From the NCBI GenBank assembly GCA_002049455.2, contig KV918851.1, forward strand, positions 62,001 through 126,000: a stretch of 64,000 bases of DNA, in the 5' to 3' direction. Numbering within the stretch: position 1 is the first letter of the stretch; each line of letters opens with the position of its first letter. Positions 33,974 to 44,659 of the stretch are shown here, piece after piece. Below the pieces are notes generated by a model. The model made no database searches. It had not been told where the DNA came from and saw only the letters and a list, made by a program, of their open reading frames with translations. This DNA comes from Porphyra umbilicalis (taxonomy: Eukaryota; Rhodophyta; Bangiophyceae; Bangiales; Bangiaceae). The translations under genes were made by a program, and so were the position numbers.

Positions 33974-36469
33974 CTATAGGCGCCGCCACTCGTCGTACAA
34001 CTTCAAAGCTCTCTTGTCAGCAAAAAGACGGCTAGCCGCAAACGACTTGATGTGCAGGCGCTCCTTGTCCGGGACGCGGCACAACGCCGTGTGCATCATA
34101 CCCGCCTCGAAGCATTCAGCCAAGTCCAACACCGCCTCGGAGATGCTCAAGCTCTGCGACATGTGTATCGTGCTGGCCAATCCCAGCACGAGCGGCACCT
34201 CCGTGCGCACCGCCAGCACACCAGGAACAGCGAGCACGCGCGCGGGAAAGTCAACTGGGGGGCAGGCGACCTCAATCCATGAGTCGCCCATGTCATGCAA
34301 TCCCCAGCAACCCCGCTGGACGCCCGCCGGCAACACGTAATTCTCCAACCGCACGATAGGGCTCCCGTCAGAAACTTCGTAGCCCACGATGCAGCCGATG
34401 CTCCCATGGCACACACCCAGCTCCTTCTTGCGGTTGGCAATTACCATCACCCGCGCATGGAGGCAATGGGCCAGCGCACGAGGGGCGACGCAGTCGGCTA
34501 AAGCCGCCACCATAGTCTTTTTGATGACGGCCTCCAATCGGGGCGCCGTGCGGGACATGTCCCTGTCGGGGTCAAGCTGCAGGGAGTCAACGGCAGTGGA
34601 GACCTGGGGCGGCACACTCGCTGTCAGCCGGGACAGGCAGTCCCGGTTGTGGTGGATGACGGTCTTCAGCGGCGGCGACAGATGCAGCACCGTGGTCTTG
34701 ATCGCTTCGTACGCGCTCCCCACAATGCCACAGTCCTTGACCAACTCTTTGACAGCGGCTGAGCAGTTGCCAACCCGGGCGTCCCGGATGGCGCGGATGA
34801 ACGCCGGGTCACGTTGGCGGAAGGTGCCCGTCAGCTCCAGGAAGGAGCCGCCGAACAGGGTGTCCCAGCACGGAGCAGTGTACGCCATCTTGCCCTTGAC
34901 TGGCCCGAGCTGGAGGAAGTCTCCAAAAGCGAACCAAAGACACGGCCGGGTGTCCGACTGGACAATAGAGAGCAGCTCGTACATGAAGCTAAAGTTTGCA
35001 GCCGACACGAGGGAAATCTCGTCGAGCAGCAGCGCCCGCACGCGCCGCAGGCGGAGCTTGATTGGACCGTAGCGTTCGGTCGCGAGCAGGCGCTTGGCCT
35101 CCTCCTTGGGGTCCACCCGCTGCGGCACGTACTCGCGACCGAAGCCAAAAAAGTAGTGGTAGGTGACGCCGCCAGCGGTCTTGGCGGACGTCCCCGTCGG
35201 GGCGGCCACCACGACCTCGCCCTCCGACCCGTACCGCTCGACAAGGAAGGAGTGTAGCGTCCGCAGCAAGGTCGACTGGCCTGCACCCGGACCACCCGAC
35301 ACAAAGGCACTGTTGATGCGAGCAAACAGCTGCTCGCTAACAGCTCCCCACAGGCCGCTGGCGGCGAGGCGACCAATGTTAAGCGGCCCAGCAGGGCCGT
35401 CGACGTGGCCCTTGGCGGCGTAGAAAAGGGGACGCCCACGGTGCGCGCGTCCGCCAGGCCTCGTGGCCGACCCGACGCCGTGGACGCCCAAAGGCGCGCC
35501 GGATACACCAGGAAGGTCCCTTGGCGCCACCGGACCGGGACCGGGGACAGCATGCAGCACATCTGCGCTCATCGACCGCCGCGAGTGGTGAGCCGCTGGC
35601 ACCTCGATTGGTGCCCCGCCCGCAGGCGGGGGGCGTCGGCCGCTCGGAGCCGTCGAGCCAGCGGACGGCAACGAGCGCAGCTCCAAGTGAGTCTTGGAGG
35701 CCGTGGAAAGTTGCCGCTTGGGCGCTGCCAATCGCCCCCGCACCCGGGGCTTCGCGACGCGCGGCGACGGGGCAGCATGAGAGCAGTCCAGCTCGACAAC
35801 GTGGTCGTCCGAGATGCACGTCGAGTCGTCGCTGCTGGACGCCGCGTCGGCAGAGCGCTTGGCCGGGAGCGTTGAGCGCCCAGGTCCAACGAGAACCCCG
35901 GGCGCGCGGCTACAAGAGGCACGCGAGCCGCTCGAGTGAGGGGCATGCGCCGGCGCGGGCCGAGGAAGAACACTAGGAGCCACAAGAAACGGACCCACTA
36001 CACCAGCAGCACGCACAGAGAAAAGCCAGTCATCCAGCTCCGCACCCAAGTCGGCCACGAGCCACCTCCAGGCACAGGCAGTGGACTCAAACCGCCGGAC
36101 GATGCAGGTGCCTACGATGGCGTCGCGTATCATGGCCAACGCTGAGGCGCACCCACGCCCGTCGAGACCAAAGCAGCTTGCCGACGACTGGGTTCTTACA
36201 GCCAAGCAGCCGCCGTCGTCCGCCGAGACAAGGAGGTGCTCTTCGGGCACAACCGCGCCACCCGAAACCGTCGCCCGGGTGACGGGGTTGGTGAGCCAGC
36301 GCAGGGCGTCTCGCTGCGTGGAAAAGCACCTCGTCGCCAAGACACCGTCGCCCACGAGGGAGCACACGCGCTGCCCAATGTGCACGGCGTCCGACCAGTT
36401 GAGCATGGCGCACGTCGCTTGTGAGAGCATGGCGACGTAGTTGCTCCCCAGCGGCCCGACCAGCGACAT
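33974..36469 (-). CDS. Pif1-like superfamily 1 helicase with altered Walker A
   Basis: 831 residues from ATG 36469, chosen because the upstream open frame is a pyrimidine-tract, leader-like sequence. The stop is TAG 33974-33976. Residues 1-150 contain two short stretches (FSTQRDALRWL and FESTACAWRWL) that recall RNase H1 N-terminal/viroplasmin modules; a Ser/Pro-rich linker follows. The helicase core has a Walker A-like GGPGAGQST, Walker B RALLLDEISLV, GDFLQLGPV and TGTFRQRDP. The C-terminal motif is TIHMSQSLS where Pif1 proteins usually have TIHKSQG. The Walker A Lys is Gln398 (CAG, 35276-35278), one base from Lys. A functional Pif1 would unwind DNA 5' to 3' with ATP; this one may be ATPase-dead. 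No in-frame stops. Confidence 0.8.
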   Translation of the reverse strand: MSLVGPLGSNYVAMLSQATCAMLNWSDAVHIGQRVCSLVGDGVLATRCFSTQRDALRWLTNPVTRATVSGGAVVPEEHLLVSADDGGCLAVRTQSSASCFGLDGRGCASALAMIRDAIVGTCIVRRFESTACAWRWLVADLGAELDDWLFSVRAAGVVGPFLVAPSVLPRPAPAHAPHSSGSRASCSRAPGVLVGPGRSTLPAKRSADAASSSDDSTCISDDHVVELDCSHAAPSPRVAKPRVRGRLAAPKRQLSTASKTHLELRSLPSAGSTAPSGRRPPPAGGAPIEVPAAHHSRRSMSADVLHAVPGPGPVAPRDLPGVSGAPLGVHGVGSATRPGGRAHRGRPLFYAAKGHVDGPAGPLNIGRLAASGLWGAVSEQLFARINSAFVSGGPGAGQSTLLRTLHSFLVERYGSEGEVVVAAPTGTSAKTAGGVTYHYFFGFGREYVPQRVDPKEEAKRLLATERYGPIKLRLRRVRALLLDEISLVSAANFSFMYELLSIVQSDTRPCLWFAFGDFLQLGPVKGKMAYTAPCWDTLFGGSFLELTGTFRQRDPAFIRAIRDARVGNCSAAVKELVKDCGIVGSAYEAIKTTVLHLSPPLKTVIHHNRDCLSRLTASVPPQVSTAVDSLQLDPDRDMSRTAPRLEAVIKKTMVAALADCVAPRALAHCLHARVMVIANRKKELGVCHGSIGCIVGYEVSDGSPIVRLENYVLPAGVQRGCWGLHDMGDSWIEVACPPVDFPARVLAVPGVLAVRTEVPLVLGLASTIHMSQSLSISEAVLDLAECFEAGMMHTALCRVPDKERLHIKSFAASRLFADKRALKLYDEWRRL

Positions 36470-39319
36470 GAAGCCCCGCGGCGAACGCAACGCGGCGAGA
36501 GGCAACGCTACCAGCGAAGAGTTGGCAACCCAAGGAAGGTTGATCGTGCTGCGGTCGGAGGCAAGGTGAAGTGATGGGAGGGGAGGGGGGGGGGGGGGGT
36601 AGTCGGGGAAAAAGAGGTGAAGCAACAGAGAGAATGAAAAGCAGGATGCAGCACGACACGGCCCCGGATGGGTGGGGACACGCAGGTGCGGAAGAGAGGG
36701 GAGCGTGGTAATGAAAGTAGCGGCACGGGTCAGACAAGCCAACTGACCGCGAACGATGCAGCAACGGAAAAGAGGACGCGTGGAATTGGCCCAGGGCTGG
36801 TCCGAACAAACCCCTATGCGAATTGGTCGCTCCGCACCGACGGGTGGGCTGGCGCGGGCGAGGTTGTACCCCGCCACCAATGCACCTGGTACCCCACGAG
36901 TGGCAGACAATGCACAAGCGGCATACCTGCGACGGTCAAAAGACAGTCAAGATGGGCCCAAAAACGACCGGCCAGACGCGGTGATCGGTTCAGTAACCGC
37001 TCCGGGGGGGGTGGGGGAGGGTGCGGGGCGCGCCCGAGAAAAAGAAGCGCGCAAGAGACAGAGCACTGGCCGCCCCACTCGCGCCGAAAAAAGAGCGCGT
37101 GCGCTCAGATCCATGATCTAAGCTTCCCCGCTGTATCAGTACACGGGTGCTACAATATTGCCGGACCCATTGTGTCGGAGGCCACTTTTCATTTGCAAGG
37201 CCATGCATGATCGTGATCCTGTCGTGTGATTTGCCCAGCACACAGGCAGCAGTGAAAGCACATGAGCCACAAAAACCGGCCCAGATCGCCCGAGCCAGGG
37301 TTGCGCCGGTGAGCTAAGGTTAGCAGATTCGGCCAGAGTACGGCGCCCTACAAGCGACCCGGCCTATGCCACCGACCGTGGTATGGCTCTCAGAACACAT
37401 TGGCATCGATGGGCTGTTGTAGGCGGCCTGGGATTTCTTGTACTGAGCTCTGCGTGCTTGTAGAGGCGGGTGCGTCAGTTCACGACATGCTGGACGGCGG
37501 CTGTGGAGGTGGTCGTCTAGTCGGCAGAATATTATGGGGCTCGAGGAGAGCAGCGGGCAATGAGGCTAACATTCGATATCATGCTCGTGCCGGACCAACT
37601 GTACGACATGGTCGGTGTCTGTACGCGCCAAGGAGCAGTACGATCGAAAGGACTAGCATGGGTCGAGGTCCAGCATGCAACCCAGTCACACTGGCTCGTG
37701 CTGCTGCATTCCACGGAGAAACCAGCAGAAACTACGCAAGAACTGTCAGGCCCGCCAATGTCATGCACACCCGGTCGATGCTTTGTGGGACGAACAGCTG
37801 CAGTCATACAGAAGTGCCCGGTGCCACTGTCGGTACCTGACAATCTGAACTTGCCGGGTGTTTGTGTTTGCGCTCTATACCGCAGGTCTAGAAGTGATTC
37901 CCACTCTGGTCCCCCCGCAGGCAAACTCTCATGTTGCTCTTGGATGCCGCACAGGGTACGGCATGGACATGTGGACCGCTTGGGGCGACGACCGGACCGA
38001 GAGCACACAGTTTCCTTCCTTTTGCGTCTGCATCAGCTCGTTTCAGGCCCGCTGCCCGTAAAATCCAGAGCCACTGAACACACACCGATGCTGTTTCGCG
38101 TCACCAACCATTGCAGCCGTGCAGATGTTCCCTGTACCACTCCTGCTACCTGATTACCTGAACTGCTCAGCTGGCTGTTGAAGCTTCGCACAGCGCAGCG
38201 CCAGAGCCGAATGCCGCTCTGGCCCCCTCGCAGACATGCGCCATCTAGCAACTCTGGCATGCTGCTCCTAGTGCCGCGCGGTCGGACGGGCCGCCGAGGG
38301 AGACAACCAAAACCAGCACCCAGAATGTCCCTCCGTCTTATTATGCAAAAGTATCTGTCAGCCCCGCAGCCTGGAAATAGCACATCCCGTGCTCCCATAC
38401 CCCCATCCACCTGGAATGACATCGGCGCTGGTGTGGGAAGCGCACCGCTTGCAGGCGCCCGCGGGGTCAGCACCGGCGGCGGCATCGTCCCCGCAGATGC
38501 AGCCGACGGCGCATCCAGTGGGTTGGCGGGTGGGGGGGGCACGCACGCCGCTGTGGCGGGGCGGGTGGCAGACGTGGAGGCGGTGGAAGCCGTTGCAGAC
38601 TCCGGTCCAGTGACGAGAGCGCGCCGACGCCCAGTAAGGGCCAGCAACAAGCTCCACAAGCCCGTGCCGTCTGGGCAGGGACGGTGCCGTCTGCCTTCTG
38701 GTGCTGCCTGCGTCGTGGCGGAGGAGACGACGCAGCTGCAGGTGGAGCAATAGACGCAGCAACGGGTCGGTGGAGGCGGTCAGTCCGTGGAGCTGGATGC
38801 ATTTGTAGAGCATTCCCTTAGGAATGACTGTTTGACCGATAAATGGACTCCGACACAGGCTGCCGTCCTCGTTCGCATGCCAATGGCACCTAATGACACG
38901 TGATATCTCCGGACGGATCTCTCCTCCTCGTCTTCTCCCTGATCGCATTGTCTTGACAACAGCTGCAGGCGACGACAAGTGCGATAATTGTTGGGTGTTG
39001 CCTCCTGCAGCTCTGTCTTCTTCGCGTTGTTATTCGTAGGTGAGCTGGGTGTCGTCTTCCCCATAGACCTGAGCAAGCAGCCCCCGTGCAGTGCGAAGCA
39101 GTCGCTACGATTGAGATACTCACCAGGACAGTGCGCGCCAACAGACACGTGCACATGCTCGCACCTATCGGCATCAAGCCGCCCCTCACTATAACGGTCC
39201 GCAGACTGGTCATCCCCCCCAGTCGTGTCCTCCTGCTCGATGGACAGTATCCTCCACTGTCCCGCCCATCCCAGACCCGACCACGTCCCCCTTCCCGTCG
39301 TCACTGGTCTCATCAACCC
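36470..39319. other. Intergenic region between helicase and KDZ gene
   Basis: No gene is firmly supported in 2.85 kb. There is a long G-run at 36573-36599. Two diverged direct copies (about 37745-38000 and 38085-38320) share the order GAACTTGCC/GAACTGC, CTCTGG-CCCC-CGCAG and GCCG. An open frame at 38340-38753 (plus), Ala/Gly/Val-rich, might be coding but has no domain. Confidence 0.4.
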
Positions 39320-40972
39320 TCACCAGGCCGTCCCCGCCCGAAGAGCTGATATCATCCGCGCCCTTTTCCTCCGACTCCCCCCCCCCCTCCCGTCGTCTCC
39401 CTTCTCCCCATCCTCCTCCTCTTCGTCCTTGTCCACGACCGCATCCCGCCCATCAACGGTGCCCGCCTCGTGGTCCACGTCCTCCACTTCGTGCGCGTCC
39501 GCGGCGTCCATCCCTTCGTCGTCGGACACGGTCGGGGTCGTTGCGCCGCTTGAGCAGGTGGAGAGGGGGATGTCGTCGGGAAATGACAAGTCGTCGAAGA
39601 AGAGGGAGAGTGCAACCCGCTGATGCAGTGAGCGGATGTCTGCTTGCGTGAAGGCTAGCGGGGCTCCGAGAGAGCAGTTGGAAGCGGCCAACACAAATAC
39701 GCCGCAGCTGCCGCTGTCCCGTTGCTGCGGAAGGTCCTCTTCGCACACGACGCCCTACTTGAAGACGTCCCAATCGGCCGCCACGTCCGGCCCCAACCGC
39801 GCGTTGACCTCCTCGTGCATCCACTGCTGCAGCACCGCGACGTGATTGTGTGTGTCGCGGGTCCATAACGAGTCGTAGTAGTGGAACTCACGCTTGCTGA
39901 CGTTGATGAAGACGAGCAACCAGTGGCTGCAAAACTCGAGGATGGGCACCAAGATGGCGTCCATGGCGTTCAAGTCCAGCCCGAGCTTGACGACCCAGCG
40001 GCGGACGCCGTTGTAGTCGATGGGGCCGTGTCGCGTTGACAGCCGAGAGAAGAAGAAGGTGTTCAACATACCTACCCTCAGCCTCTTGGTCAAGCCGGCC
40101 GCGGGCTGCTCTTCGTCGCTCTGCGCGGCCGCCCGCGCGCCGTGGTTGATTAGCGCCACGAACGAGTTCAGGAGCTCGTCGTTCATCCAAGCCCCGCCGA
40201 CGAGGCGTTGGAAATCCGCTCCGCGGAGGAGAATGCGGGCCTTGTTGATGGGACGGACCGCCTTGCCGAGTGGTCGGCTGGTCAGTTCATTGACGAGCTG
40301 TTCCTACGCGCGCGGAACCCGGCGGGTGTCGACGGAAGCGTAGCCGCTGCGTCGTCGAGCCCCCACCCACGCGTTGAAATCCGACAACAGCTGCGTGTGG
40401 CGCAAGACGGTTCGGGCGTCGGCCTTGTCGATCAGCGGCTCGGCTTCGGTGCCGCGTCGCTCCGCACGTCCAGCGCCAACGAGCACCTTGATGCGTCCGC
40501 CCTGGTAGCCACTCTCCTCGTCGGTTGGAGAGACCCATGGATCCCCGCCCACGCGAGCAGCGACGCCGCTGTTGTCAGGGGTAGCTGCGACCACGACGTC
40601 GGCCGCGCCTCCGCGGCCGGCATGGCCACGTTGGCTACCGGTCGAGTCCAGGTTGAGCCCGTCAAACACCTGGGACACGTCCTTGCCGCCGTCGCCGACC
40701 GCCGACGTACAGGTGCAGTGGGCGACCCGTTCGCACTGGTGGGCGATCTTCTCATGGAAGAACGGGGCAAGCGGTACGTGGTCATTTTCCCCGACCCGTT
40801 GGATTCTTGAAGGCGAAAGAGCTTGCGCACATTCACAAACGCCACCTGCACCATGCGGTGGTACATGTATGTCGCGGGTGAGTTGTACGCGAGGCTCGTC
40901 CGGTTGACCACCGCGATCGAGTGGGAGACCTCTGCAGCTTGGGTGGCGACGCCGGCGGTAGTACCGAGGCAC
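39320..40972 (-). CDS. KDZ transposon gene, C-terminal part with Ulp1-type (C48) cysteine protease; two in-frame TAG
   Basis: One frame runs from about 40820 to the stop at 39320 across TAG 40304-40306 and TAG 39755-39757. The Ulp1 fold starts around 40200 (LVGGAWMNDELLNSF, substrate-groove motif). The catalytic His is in CSHWLLVFIN and the Asp in FHYYDSLW. The oxyanion Gln and nucleophile Cys are in LPQQRDSGSCGVF, just past the second TAG. FTQADIRSLHQRVALSLF closes the domain, and an acidic Glu/Asp-rich tail follows. All catalytic residues are present. Ulp1 proteases cleave SUMO-like proteins and are often linked or fused to KDZ transposases. The TAG between the His/Asp and the Cys means that standard translation would leave the protease without its nucleophile. 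Confidence 0.75.
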
Positions 40973-41799
40973 TCATCGGGCATGTAGATCGGCGAGCAGG
41001 AGTGCTTGATGGCGTGTGGCCGGTCCAGGATGCACCGTACGCCGTCGGCGCGCATCAGCTGCCGCACCCGCCTCATCGCGTTCTTATCGAGTTTGCACGC
41101 TTCGTCGTAAAAGATGGCCTTGGGCAGCTTCGAAAATCGCTCGAGCACGATAGAGAGCGCCTCCCCCGCGCTCCCGGCACGAAACAGGCAGCGAAAGCCC
41201 AACGTCATCACGTGGGGGCAGACCACGTTGAACACACCTTGGGTCAGGCCCGCCTTGATAGAGAACGCCTTGTTACAGGCGTCACCCTCCCTCTCCAGGT
41301 CGGCCGTATGTCGGTCCTTGCCACGGTACTGCACGCGGCGCTTGGCGGCCTCCGAGTCGGTGATGCCGGGCCGCACCCGCGGCACTCCCGCAAAGTACTC
41401 AAAAGAGATGAGGGGGTCGTCCACGTCCAAGTCGCTCAAGCGCTGCTCCTCGGCCGTCCACTGCTTGTAGTCGGCCGTAGTGGGCCTGCCCTGCCACCGC
41501 TTGCAGTACGCGGCGTCCTTCCACCCCGCCGCCAGCGTCTTCTTGTCGTTGGCCACCTCCTTGAACGTGTCGTCGACGTACTTTTAAATGTTGACGGCGG
41601 CGAGGAGAAGCTGTCCGATGGCCCGGCGCAGGCGCGGCTTCTCGTCGATGAGGTCAGCAAACCAGCCGAGAAAGCCAACAACAAAACCGACGCCCTCGAC
41701 GGCCTTTGTCAATGACCGCTACGTCCCGCGTCTCATCAATCGGATCGTGTTGGCCAGCAAGCGGACCACGCGCTCATCAAACGCTTGGAGCATACCCGT
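40813..41799 (-). CDS. KDZ transposase core segment; in-frame TAG and TAA
   Basis: Reading 41799 downward, the frame carries QAFDERVVRLLANTI, passes TAG 41719-41721 and TAA 41584-41586 without changing frame, then reads VANDKKTLAAGWKDAAY and onward. Key KDZ features are a CPHVMTLGFRCL stretch, AIFYDEACKLDKNAMRRV (the YDxACKL box), CILDRPHAIKHSCSP with His/Cys residues, and a conserved end YHRMVQVAFVNVRKLFRL. After FRLQ near 40813 coding passes to another frame leading into the Ulp1 part, through a one-base shift or an intron. KDZ enzymes are RNase-H-fold transposases. Two stops and the frame change mean it is either inactive or read with non-standard stops. Confidence 0.75.
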
Positions 41800-42299
41800 G
41801 TGTAGCGGTCGGGGGGTCCCACGGCTGTAAGGGGCGCGGCCCCTCAGCTGTGGACAGCGCACCCTCGGGGCGGCCCCAAAATGTCCCGATCCGGGCCAGC
41901 AAGGGAATGACCTGTCCGAATCTCAGGGAGATCGGATCTGGTCGGGGGAGGGGTGTTTCCCTCGTGGTTTTTCCAACCCCCCTACTACTTGTTTGAAATT
42001 TTCGCTTTGGAGGGATTTGTCTGTTTGGCGCATTTGGGGTGGCTACTTTGGCCGCCGGCGTTCGGGTTGGGGAGGGGATTATTGACAGTGGGGACGGCGT
42101 CCCCGTCGGCGTTTGATAAAACCAACTGTGCTTCGGACTACGATTCCCCCCTGGGCTTTGCCGTGATCCTCTCCTCCCGTTGGGGGAAGGCTGGGCTGTG
42201 GGTCGATTTCCGGGGCAGTTCCTTCGACGGACCGAGCTGATCAAGAGGTCTCTTCGGCTGGACGACGAACCAAAGTGGATGTGCTGAGAACCGCTACAC
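41800..42299. mobile_element. About 500-bp inverted-repeat insertion inside the KDZ gene
   Basis: The block begins GTGTAGCGGT (41800-41809) and ends ACCGCTACAC (42290-42299), a perfect 10-bp inverted repeat. On the minus strand the KDZ frame enters at TETVT and resumes at GMLQAFDE on the other side, so the block interrupts coding. With a 2-bp (AC) or 3-bp (CAC) target duplication, precise removal would leave the frame in register. It has no gene; the open frame inside is uninformative. Its composition is lower in GC than the flanks. The alternative is an intron, but splice sites at the repeat ends were not evident. Confidence 0.6.
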
Positions 42300-43253
42300 T
42301 GTGACCGTCTCCGTTAGCATCGCCTGCAGGAAGGGACGCACGCAGATCCACAGACCGTCGTCGACTCGCGGGTAGCCGTCAAACGCGGGGGCGCAGTGAC
42401 CCGTCCGGTTGCGCCACGTATCGGTCGGCTTCTTGGCGCGTGGACCCGTGCCTCCGAGCACCACGTTCCCGTTCTGGTCCAAACGCAGGGCGGCTTCCAA
42501 CCCACCGACACCGGCAGTGCGGGCGCGCTTTAGTGGGCGCCCGCTCCCTTCCGGCCCTGTATCGACGCCCGCTGCCGCGCCACTGCCACCTCCATGCTGA
42601 AGTGCACCCGGTGCCGACTGGCCGGCTGCCGGCTTGCGACCAAAAGGAAAGAAGCGAATAAACAGCGTCGCCGCAGCCGCCTCCACAGTTGGTGCACCAG
42701 CGGCACCGATTCTGTGGCGCCACGCTCGGAGAAGATCTACTTGAGCGGTTGTCAATGGTGTCGACATGCGGATGATCTTGATGATGGCGATGCGCAGCGG
42801 GGCGCGCTCAATCGTGCACAGTTTGGGTGCAGGGATGTTGAGCACTGGGAAGTCTTCGGCCGGGCGGAGCGGGACGGTGTCATCGGGGTCTGAGCACCCG
42901 AGCGCCTGTGCATCAATGACGATGAACTCGGGGCTCGGACAGCGAAGAGGGCAGCGAGCCGACTCCGCGGGAATGCGAAACGTCTTGATGGCCGCCGTCC
43001 CGATCTTGACCACACCTTGGCGGCGGAGAGTAAACGATAGCACGTCCGCCGAGAGGTGACGTGTCGCCGCCGTGTAGTTGGTGCGCCCGGAGATGATGAA
43101 GGACAGGAGCTTGTCAATCAATCCGCGTGTGGACAGCAGCCACCGCCCGGCCCTGTTGCGCCGCTGCATGGAGAAGAGGCCGTCGTCCGAGCCGTCGTAC
43201 TCGATGATGTGCTTGCATTCACCTGTGCTGCATGTCCACCCCCCGACCATCTC
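42300..43253 (-). CDS. KDZ transposon gene, CxC cysteine-cluster segment
   Basis: The exon begins right after a GT-AG intron with EMVGGWTCSTGECKHIIEYD. It continues through ARCPLRCPSPEFIVIDAQALGC, the paired Cys motifs plus hydrophobic strand that mark CxC zinc domains preceding KDZ transposase cores, and runs to FLQAMLTETVT where the 500-bp insertion begins. The Cys residues probably bind zinc for DNA end recognition. The linker around 42480-42640 is Gly/Ala/Arg-rich. Confidence 0.65.
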
Positions 43254-43477
43254 CTACGGAAACAGAACTGTACAAAGGCAAGGCATGGAAGCAGTAGCAA
43301 GGAGTCGTGAGTCGCCGGTGCCGAGCAAACAGTCGATGCACGTGCATGCGCCAAACAGGAGTCATGCTGATCAACGTAAACACAAGAAACGAGCAACAAT
43401 GAGTGAGAAAACAGGCGTACGTTGAGAGGCGCCGCCGTTGGGTGGTGCGTAGACAACAGGCCTGGCTCAATGCCCAC
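43254..43477 (-). other. GT-AG intron in the KDZ gene
   Basis: On the minus strand the exon ends CACAAG, the intron starts GTGGGC and ends TTCTGTTTCCGTAG, and the next exon begins GAGATGGTC. The 224-bp length, pyrimidine tract and phase 0 joining (ArgHisLys to GluMetVal) all fit a spliceosomal intron. This is the clearest sign that the window is eukaryotic. Confidence 0.7.
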
Positions 43478-43993
43478 CTTGTGCCGCGGCTTCCGCTTCT
43501 GGCCGCAGCTCCCACGTGTGGGCTGAACGAGCGGTTGGGTCGTGTCCCGGATGAAGCCACCATGTAAGGAAGACTCGAGCACCAACGACAGCTGCTTGGC
43601 GCCCGCCTGGCCCTCGCCTGCCGGTCGCTGGCGCAGCAGCGTCCTCCAGTCTGCCGTGCGGTTCCACAGCTCGCCTTGACTGATCTCCCCGGAGCAGGGC
43701 AAGAGGTTGCGGGGCATCCATGCGGCAAGATCAATCGGCGCCGAGTCGAGTGGGCGACGCATTGTGTCCGACGCCAACGTTTCCAGCCCCTCGTCCTCTT
43801 CCTTGTTCTTGACGACCTTCTCGTACACACGGAGAGTGCGGCGCCGCACATCCGCGCGGTCTTTGACCAGGGCCTGAGGTGGATAAAGTAGAGCCAGACA
43901 AATCCGCACATTATACTCGTAATAATCCATATTCCGTGCCGCAGCCGCGTATCCAAATCGTACTCTGTTCATCTGCCGCCGGATATACTGAGC
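43478..43993 (-). CDS. KDZ transposon gene, segment upstream of CxC
   Basis: The exon begins after an acceptor-like CATTTAG with AQYIRRQMNRVRFGYAAAAR and reads NMDYYEYNVRICLALLYPP, then a charged helix (VYEKVVKNKEEDEGLE), ending RGSCGQKRKPRHK at the intron. It carries no domain by itself; it connects the SWIM part to the CxC part. Confidence 0.55.
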
Positions 43994-44659
43994 CTAAATG
44001 ACTCTCCAAAGGCAGGATAAACGATAATCTGAATCGAATTACGACCTTGCTGGATCCGGCTCACTGACTCCGCGCCGCATTGCTGGCGCGTGGGGATGCC
44101 TCGCCACCCGGCTTAGCCGCCAACATCTGGCAATGCCAAGCGGCGATTTTGCCGGAGAATGCCCGAACAGTTCTGTCCCGTGTCTGAATCCGTTTGCCTT
44201 GTTGTCAACGGCCCGCGCGCGAACCCGAACGGGCACCCGAAGGTGAGCACACGAGAGATTCAACAATCCCTACTGACGAGGACAGCTGCATCATCAAAAT
44301 CAATTCCCACAACCAGAGGTACTTGACGGCTGTTACTCGCTATAAATTCTTGTAATTAGACGCGCTAGTTCCAGTAATCGTAAGGCTGCACCTGGTGAGA
44401 TGTGTCCTTTCGAGAATTCAACTAATAGTCCACATCCACCGTCCAAGAGAATATATTCAATCAGTCTATCCGAACTATATCCCGAATTGAACTAATTGAG
44501 TATCCGATTTTTGATACTGATCTTTACTCTGTCCGGCCCAGCAAGATCCGATTTCGGATAGTTGTCTTTGCCAAATAGTCAATCCAGAGTGCATGTCAGG
44601 GGATGTGGAATATATTCTAATGCAACAAAACATGCCTGATTCTAAGGCCCCTGGTTTTG
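43994..44659. other. AT-rich block, probable intron or insertion in the KDZ gene
   Basis: About 665 bases with clearly lower GC than everything around, especially 44270-44620, and no open frame. Minus-strand coding stops on one side (GTAPAAVK) and resumes at 43993 behind an AG acceptor. The 5' splice site is not certain. Confidence 0.45.

Noticed and set aside
41777-42244. 155-codon minus-strand frame
   Set aside because: It lies in the inverted-repeat insertion and has no domain.
43118-43477. Reading 43118-43972 as a single continuous minus-strand protein
   Set aside because: The second half is a pyrimidine-rich intron and then the CxC exon in the wrong frame.
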